Source: Puffinus mauretanicus
Taxonomy: Eukaryota > Chordata > Aves > Procellariiformes > Procellariidae
Assembly: GCA_023333565.1 (NCBI GenBank)
Contig: JAJKFH010001431.1
Coordinates: forward strand, 496,001 to 560,000
DNA: 64,000 nt
Direction of reading: 5' to 3'
Positions 58,241 to 64,000 of this stretch are shown here, one piece after another. Every line of letters begins with the position of its first letter. Position 1 is the first letter of the stretch. The notes below the pieces were generated by a model. That model worked only from the letters and a program-made list of their open reading frames with translations, had not been told where the DNA came from and ran no database searches. The position numbers and the translations under genes were made by a program.

Positions 58241-61200
58241 CGACATCACTGAACTGGGCTGAGTTTACAACTTCTCCCAGCAGTAGATTGAGGTGAGGCT
58301 TCTCAGCCTTGGCATCATGTCCCTTGCTCTGATAGTACCGTGTTGCAAAAGAGTGCAGTGAGAAGATCTTGTTTTACTATTCTGGCCCAGTTGAGCTGGC
58401 TGCTGGTAAAAAGCAGGAAGAGACAGCCAAGCCTCTCCCTACCTGTAAAAGGAGAGAATGGTTTCTCCTTCACTCAGAAATGCAGATTGCATGTGTGGGC
58501 AGCCTTTGGAATAAGAAGACTTCTTGTCCCACCTTTCTCACCAAAAAAGGTCCTAATGGGTATGCCCAAGTCTGTCTCGGCAGCTGCAAAAATCTCGACA
58601 GCTGTTGAAATCCTCTGAAGATAGTAGAAAATTATATTTTATTATCACAGCCTATGCCTATTTCCTGCTCCCTGCAAAACAGGGAATTGAAAGGAAAAAC
58701 ATTTCTCTACACTTTTTAAAGAAAACTATTACAGCTAATGATATTTCTGAGACTAAAATAAGAAATAGTCATTTGAGAAATATTTGTAATTAACTCTCAC
58801 TTGTTCTCTTCTCATTAACATCCCCCGCCCCCCAACACACACACCTACATATGTAGCCCTCCTTCCCCAGCTCATACTAAATTCTGTCCTCTGGTGAAAT
58901 GCAATATAAAATAGGATATAGAGCACGAATCTAGTAAGACTGTACTTGGTAATCCAATTCTGGGTTGTTTGTTTCTTATCCTTTATTGCTCCATTTTGTC
59001 CTTATTGAAACTCCAATATGTGTTGCCTGTATTACCTCATATTCCCCAAGTTTGCTCTGTAATGGCTGGGTATGCCCAGCAGTTACTGCTTCTCAGTTCT
59101 GTTCCTTTCCTTCAGAACAGAAAGTTCAGGTTTTTCGTAGACTGTGAAAGTCACACCATTTATAATCCTCCAACTTCTTGATTGCTGTAATCACCTACTG
59201 GATGACTTTGCAGTATCAGGACTTGCATGAAAGCATCCCATGAGGATGAGGTAGCGCTGATTTCTTTAGATTCAAGTTGGATAAAATCCTCTGGCTATTG
59301 CCTCTTATAGGAGAATGAATGTGGATGGTTGTCTTCTATTGGATAGTGAGTCCTTAAAATGAATTCTCTGTCATTTTGTGTAACTTTACATTTTGTACTA
59401 TTTTTGTCTAAAAGACCATTCAGGTGTTGATCTAAGATATACAGTATTATTCAGCTTCAAAGGTACAGCATATGACGTTGGGAATTCAGATATGAGATTG
59501 CTGGCACACTGATAATAAGCCTTTGTGATAAGTTTAGGGAGAAAACCTATTTTTAATTAAAACCAATTATGATAAAATTGGAGTTTTCGATCACTTATTG
59601 TCTACAAAATGACTGAAAATTTTGAAACTTTGGGTTTTGAACAAAAGCTCTGGCCACTGGCATTCAATAGGCATGTCTCCATGAATGAATTTGAGTTAAG
59701 ATTATGTTCCAGTCTCTGAATTTACACTGTGTGAAATCAGTAAATGTTGTGGAAAAGAAGCAGAGGATAAATGTTGAAGGTGTGCCTTTATTGCAGAATT
59801 GAGGTTATATATCTTTACATTAAGTCAATACAGCTCAAGAGATTGAGGACGCACTGAAATTACACTCAGGTGGCTGCATCCATGTCAGTGCTGTGCTCTC
59901 AGTGTGAGACTGAGACTTCTGGGGCTCTTACTATCACCGCTGTTAATGAGCTGAGCTCTTCCGTGGTGGTGTCTCTCTCTGGTCCTGCTGGAGGGTTAGG
60001 GGATCAATCGGAGCTGGTGACTTTGCAGTGGTGCTCATTTCTTCCCACTCTGAAGTGTGATTATGCAAATGGGTCATTTGTACATTTTGAGCTGGCTTGT
60101 GTAAGTTAAAAGTGCTACAACACACAAGCTGAAGGATTTTTTATTTATTATTATTTAGTAGCAGCTGAGTCCTCATGGACAAGTTGCTCAGCGGAGCTTG
60201 GTCAGACAGACACAGACAGAGGCTGCCTTCATGCTGGGCAGGAGCATCAGCAGAGATACCTGAAACTCATCTTCAAAAACATGGTTCAGCTTGACTCAGG
60301 CTTGTGTTTGGATGAGCAAGCACACTCTTCCTCATCGTGGCTTTTTTTTTTTTAAAAAAAAACAAAACCAAAAAACCTTTATTCAGACCTGTGAGTTTTG
60401 ATGTTGCTGTCTCAGGAGAATTTTTGTTGTCATTGACTGTGACTAATTACAGTTCCCCTGGAGTCACTGGCGTACACAATTTTTTCTCAAATTTTGGGCA
60501 TGTATCTCACATCAAGTGACCAAGGCCTCTTGGGTTGCCAATCTCAGCTGTGCCCTCAGAATACACATCGAGCTGAAAAGTCATGGCTTTTTTCAGGGAT
60601 TTTTTTCCTCATCCTGGTTTGATGTATATTCATTTCATGTTTTCAGCTCTTCTCCCTGAGAGCTACAAACTTACTAGAAAAACAATCACACGGAGATGCT
60701 TGTGCGAGTCCTCAGCTGCAGCTGTGATTAGAGCACTAGATTAATGATATAACTCTAAAGGCTGACCATGCAACAGAAGTATGGCCACATCCACTCAACA
60801 GGCCTAGTTGGGGGATTAGAAGAAAGTGTGGGGATGGTACCAGCAAGAATGTCTCACGTCATTACGTTAATAAAGAATTACTCTGAAGCTGTCTCTGCGG
60901 GTCAACAGCTCGTGCTATGAAGAGATAGCTCAAGACTCGGACATGTCTCTCCAAGGATTTGAAGTCCACTGTGGGATCTATGTGCTCATCTCCTGCATAA
61001 TGCAGCCCATGGAAACATGCTGGAAATAATCTCCATTTCAAAAGATGGTTTTTAGAGTGATGAAGGGTTGGAGAGGGATAGTGGGACTTCTGGAGGGAGC
61101 GAACAGTGAAATATCAGGGAGTAGGAAGGTGTCCAGAATTTCAAGAGCTTTGAGAAGCCATGGTTGCAGCTCTTCTCCCACACCCCACCTCACCCAAGAC

Positions 61201-64000
61201 TGATTTGTTATCACCTTCTCCCTGAAGGTACTGGGCCCCACTGTCTCTCTTGCCTGGTGCAGTTTCCTATTGTAAGTCAGGAGGAGCCATGTCTTCCACC
61301 CTGCTCCTCACCAGTGCAGCCACCAGGCTGGAGAGAGGCTGGGTGCAGGGCTGGGTCCTGCAGGTGCTGCAGTGAGGAGGAGCAGAGCTGGGTTGCAGGC
61401 ATTAAGCAGAGACCTCAGTTGTGCTGCTGCTGGCAGGGCTGCCCCCACACATGTGATAACCCTTCTCTTGGCAGTGGGGGTCTGCAGGCATGTGGTGGCT
61501 ATTCAGGCTGGGATGAGTATTTATTATCTCCTCAGATACAAAATAGGCAGATTACTGCTCACTGCAGGGTGCTGACCTGTGCAACTAACTGCTGTGCCAG
61601 TGGCTTGCTCCAGATTCATTTTTTTATGTTGTTGTTGCCAATATATTAATATTTATGTTATTTATTAAGGAAAAGAAAAGCAGCAAAAATCACCTGGGTC
61701 ACCAAGTCTAGTCTCTCCTGACTGCAGGCAGCCAGGGAAGAGATGTTGGTCTGGAGAGCATCTGCTTCCCTGGCTTCACAAACACCCTGTCACAAGCAGG
61801 GTGGCTTTTGGTAATGAGGGTCAAGACTCATTTCTGTCCAGAGTACAACAGTTCATAAGGATTTCACAATCCAGATAGTCTATTCATTTAAATGTTAATA
61901 AGATTCCTGTTTTGTTTTGAAATGTAGAGAGGATCTTGCTTCTTTACCGTTTATTTCCCTTTCTCCTCTTATTTACAATCTTGCTTTAGCAGTTCCATCC
62001 GGTTTTGCAGATAAGAAACACTCTTGCTTTCGTCTGGATGAAAGTCTCTTCTAGATGTGCTTTTCAGAGGAGGACATGCTGGATGTGAGCGGTTCAAGCA
62101 GGGGCAGCAGAGCGCTCTCCACCTCTTTGGACTTGCTCCATCCAGGACAACAGCTTTTGTTTTGCTTTCAGAGCTCCAGTCCTGAGAACAAAGGCCTGTT
62201 TTACCCAGGCAGGGTCTTACAAAGACAGAAAATGTACTTTTAAGGCCTCCACAACTGGCCACTGGGGACTCGCCGCTCAGAGAGGGCGAATCCAAGATAA
62301 CGGCATAGTTTCTGTGAAAGCCTGGCTCCACTTAGGAAAGGAAGGCGCTTTCCCCACGACGTCGAGCTGGTACCAGAAATAGAAGCAGGCTGCCTCTGTG
62401 TACCACGTGGTTTTAATAACTTCATAACAATGACATGAGTAATCCTGTGAGTATGCTGTAACTGTGAGAAGAAGCTGGAGATAACGGTGTACATGGTTTT
62501 CTCATTAAGTATTCTAGATACAGAAGGTAACAGAACATGAGTCCAAAAGCATATGATTTAAATAAGACACAAACTATTCTACATCTCTCTGACATCTCTT
62601 TTGGGAATATGCATTAGAATTAATAGAGAAGAAATTGGAAAAGTCCTTCTAATATTATTAGCTATGGTTTTATTTATTGCAGTGATCCAGAGGTCCCAAT
62701 TTATCTTGGCCCAATCTATGACCACACACATGCCCGCACTAAAAAACGTTCCTGTCACCACAGCCTCAGATTATAACATGACCCAATGAGAGCTCTATTT
62801 TGAGTTTAGGGACAACTATGGTCCTCCTTTTCAAACAGGAGAAGTGGTTAAACCCTTTGGGGCATTGTGATGCTCTTCAGGTGGTGGTTTATATGAGTGT
62901 TAGTGCCCAGGTCAGAGGAACGTCCTGGACCCTTCAGGTATCCACGGCACAGAAGAACCACCAAGCCTCGGAAAGGACAGGGGAGGAAGTCACAGAGGAA
63001 AACTTTGGGCACACTTACCTTGAGTAACCCCAAAAAGGCTGGGAGAGAGAGAGTTTCTAGATTGTGTGTGCTGATAGGAAGATGCAAATGAAGAAGTGAT
63101 CTCCTGTCGTGTGGCACCTGTCAAACAGGACTTGGTGTTCCTTGTCAGAGAGCAGGGTTTCTATAACAGATACCAGGCTCCACTGCCAAATGCTTCCTCC
63201 TGATAGAACAATTTGTAAGATCCCAAATTTTTGGGAACTACTGAGTTCAGAGAGAGTAGCAACACAGCTGAAAGTGTTATGTAAACAACATATGTCAGAT
63301 GTCTGCGGAGCTGGTTTGCTCCACACAGAGCACTAAAAACTGCATAGAACATAGGAGCCCAATCTCCCATTTTAACAGTGCGAAAGAGCACTGAAAAGCA
63401 GAAAGGTGAATCTCTATTTAATTTTATAGTAAGATTATAGTGGTGGTTTTTTATATACTGTTGGATGTTTGCATAAGGGAAACCAGTATGTGAGTTGGAT
63501 TTCAATGAAAAGGCCCAGTCAGAACATAAGCTCAGTAATTAGGCTTGGATTCCTCTAAAATGACTTTTGCAGTCTAAAATATAGTCTTCAGGCCTAAGCC
63601 AGCTGTCTAGGCACCTTCCATAGCTAAAAGAGGGGTATCTCCTGAGGGCAGCTCAGCCCTTTTTAGCAGGACTTCTAAAATAAGCAGGATGATTTGTCAC
63701 CCAAAGGCAATTTGCTCTTTGTTCATTACAGAGGAAGCTTTAGACGACTTGTTTATTCTTGTGTGCTTACCCTTTCTATAGCCAGAGTTAGCTGAGAGGG
63801 ATCTTGTCCCGAAGCGTCCAAGAAGTCTGTGTGCAGGAGGGTGTCTGGGCAGGCCTGACCAGCGGGCAGTGCTGGCCGTGTTGCCGATGGCTGAGCTGCT
63901 GTTTGAAAGCCCGGCCTTGCCAGGCCTGCTGCAGCCTGGGCAGAGTTCCTCGTTTTCATGGCATCCAACAACCAGTTACTGCCACGGCACTAAAACGTCT
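58241..64000. other. Unassigned DNA, right edge
   Basis: No gene is recognised. A T/A-rich run lies at 60342-60376. Bases 61160-61650 are GC-richer and carry a 161-codon plus-strand frame of low information content. A possible minus-strand exon, with an open frame ending in a good donor, lies at 63771-63959 (see findings). Confidence 0.5.

Noticed and set aside
61164..61649. 161-codon plus-strand frame rich in Cys, Gly and Ser
   Set aside because: GC-rich DNA with overlapping frames; no signal peptide, ordered Cys pattern or domain supports a gene.

Overview
The window looks like vertebrate, most probably avian, nuclear DNA with no recognisable protein-coding gene. The sequence is mostly AT-leaning, with scattered GC- and CpG-rich patches. 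Stops are frequent in all frames and no open frame exceeds 194 codons. The few interspersed repeats are mainly CR1-type LINE tails, typical of birds and other sauropsids, plus decayed MIR-like (CORE-SINE) fragments. The low repeat density argues for a bird rather than a turtle, crocodile or mammal. This is an inference from repeat type and texture; no gene fixes the species or locus.

Layout. Positions 1-6.4 kb hold GC-rich patches (a CpG-rich segment near 1.92-2.2 kb), a MIR-like fragment on the minus strand near 3.9 kb and an AT-rich stretch near 2.65-2.95 kb that could be regulatory. A (GGGAA)n array lies at 6428-6503. The most promoter-like part is 8.68-9.35 kb, a CpG-rich segment with a perfect 13-bp inverted repeat carrying two opposed CRE/ATF-type half sites. 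Old CR1/L3-like DNA lies at 14.25-14.63 kb and a degraded avian CR1 3' end at 20.36-20.8 kb, both on the minus strand. MIR-like pieces occur near 17.7, 23.3, 27.5 and 53.0 kb. A second CpG-rich segment with a G-quadruplex-prone tract lies at 30.77-31.4 kb. A plus-strand CR1 tail is at 38.6-38.9 kb, a decayed ORF-like fossil at 39.3-39.7 kb (minus) and another old CR1 fragment at 43.15-43.35 kb. The rest is unannotated AT-rich DNA, with several blocks that look like conserved non-coding elements, a 20-bp perfect palindrome resembling a spacer-less HNF1 site (42340-42359) and a foldback near 29.5 kb.

Working together: there is no operon, gene cluster, CRISPR array or mobile cassette here. The window is best read as an intergenic region or very large intron whose possible function is regulatory. 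I did not find a new multi-gene system. The items most worth checking are the CRE hairpin in its CpG-rich segment, the 29.5 kb foldback, the HNF1-like palindrome, the homeodomain-motif cluster at 58.0-58.25 kb and the 39.3-39.7 kb fossil reading frame.
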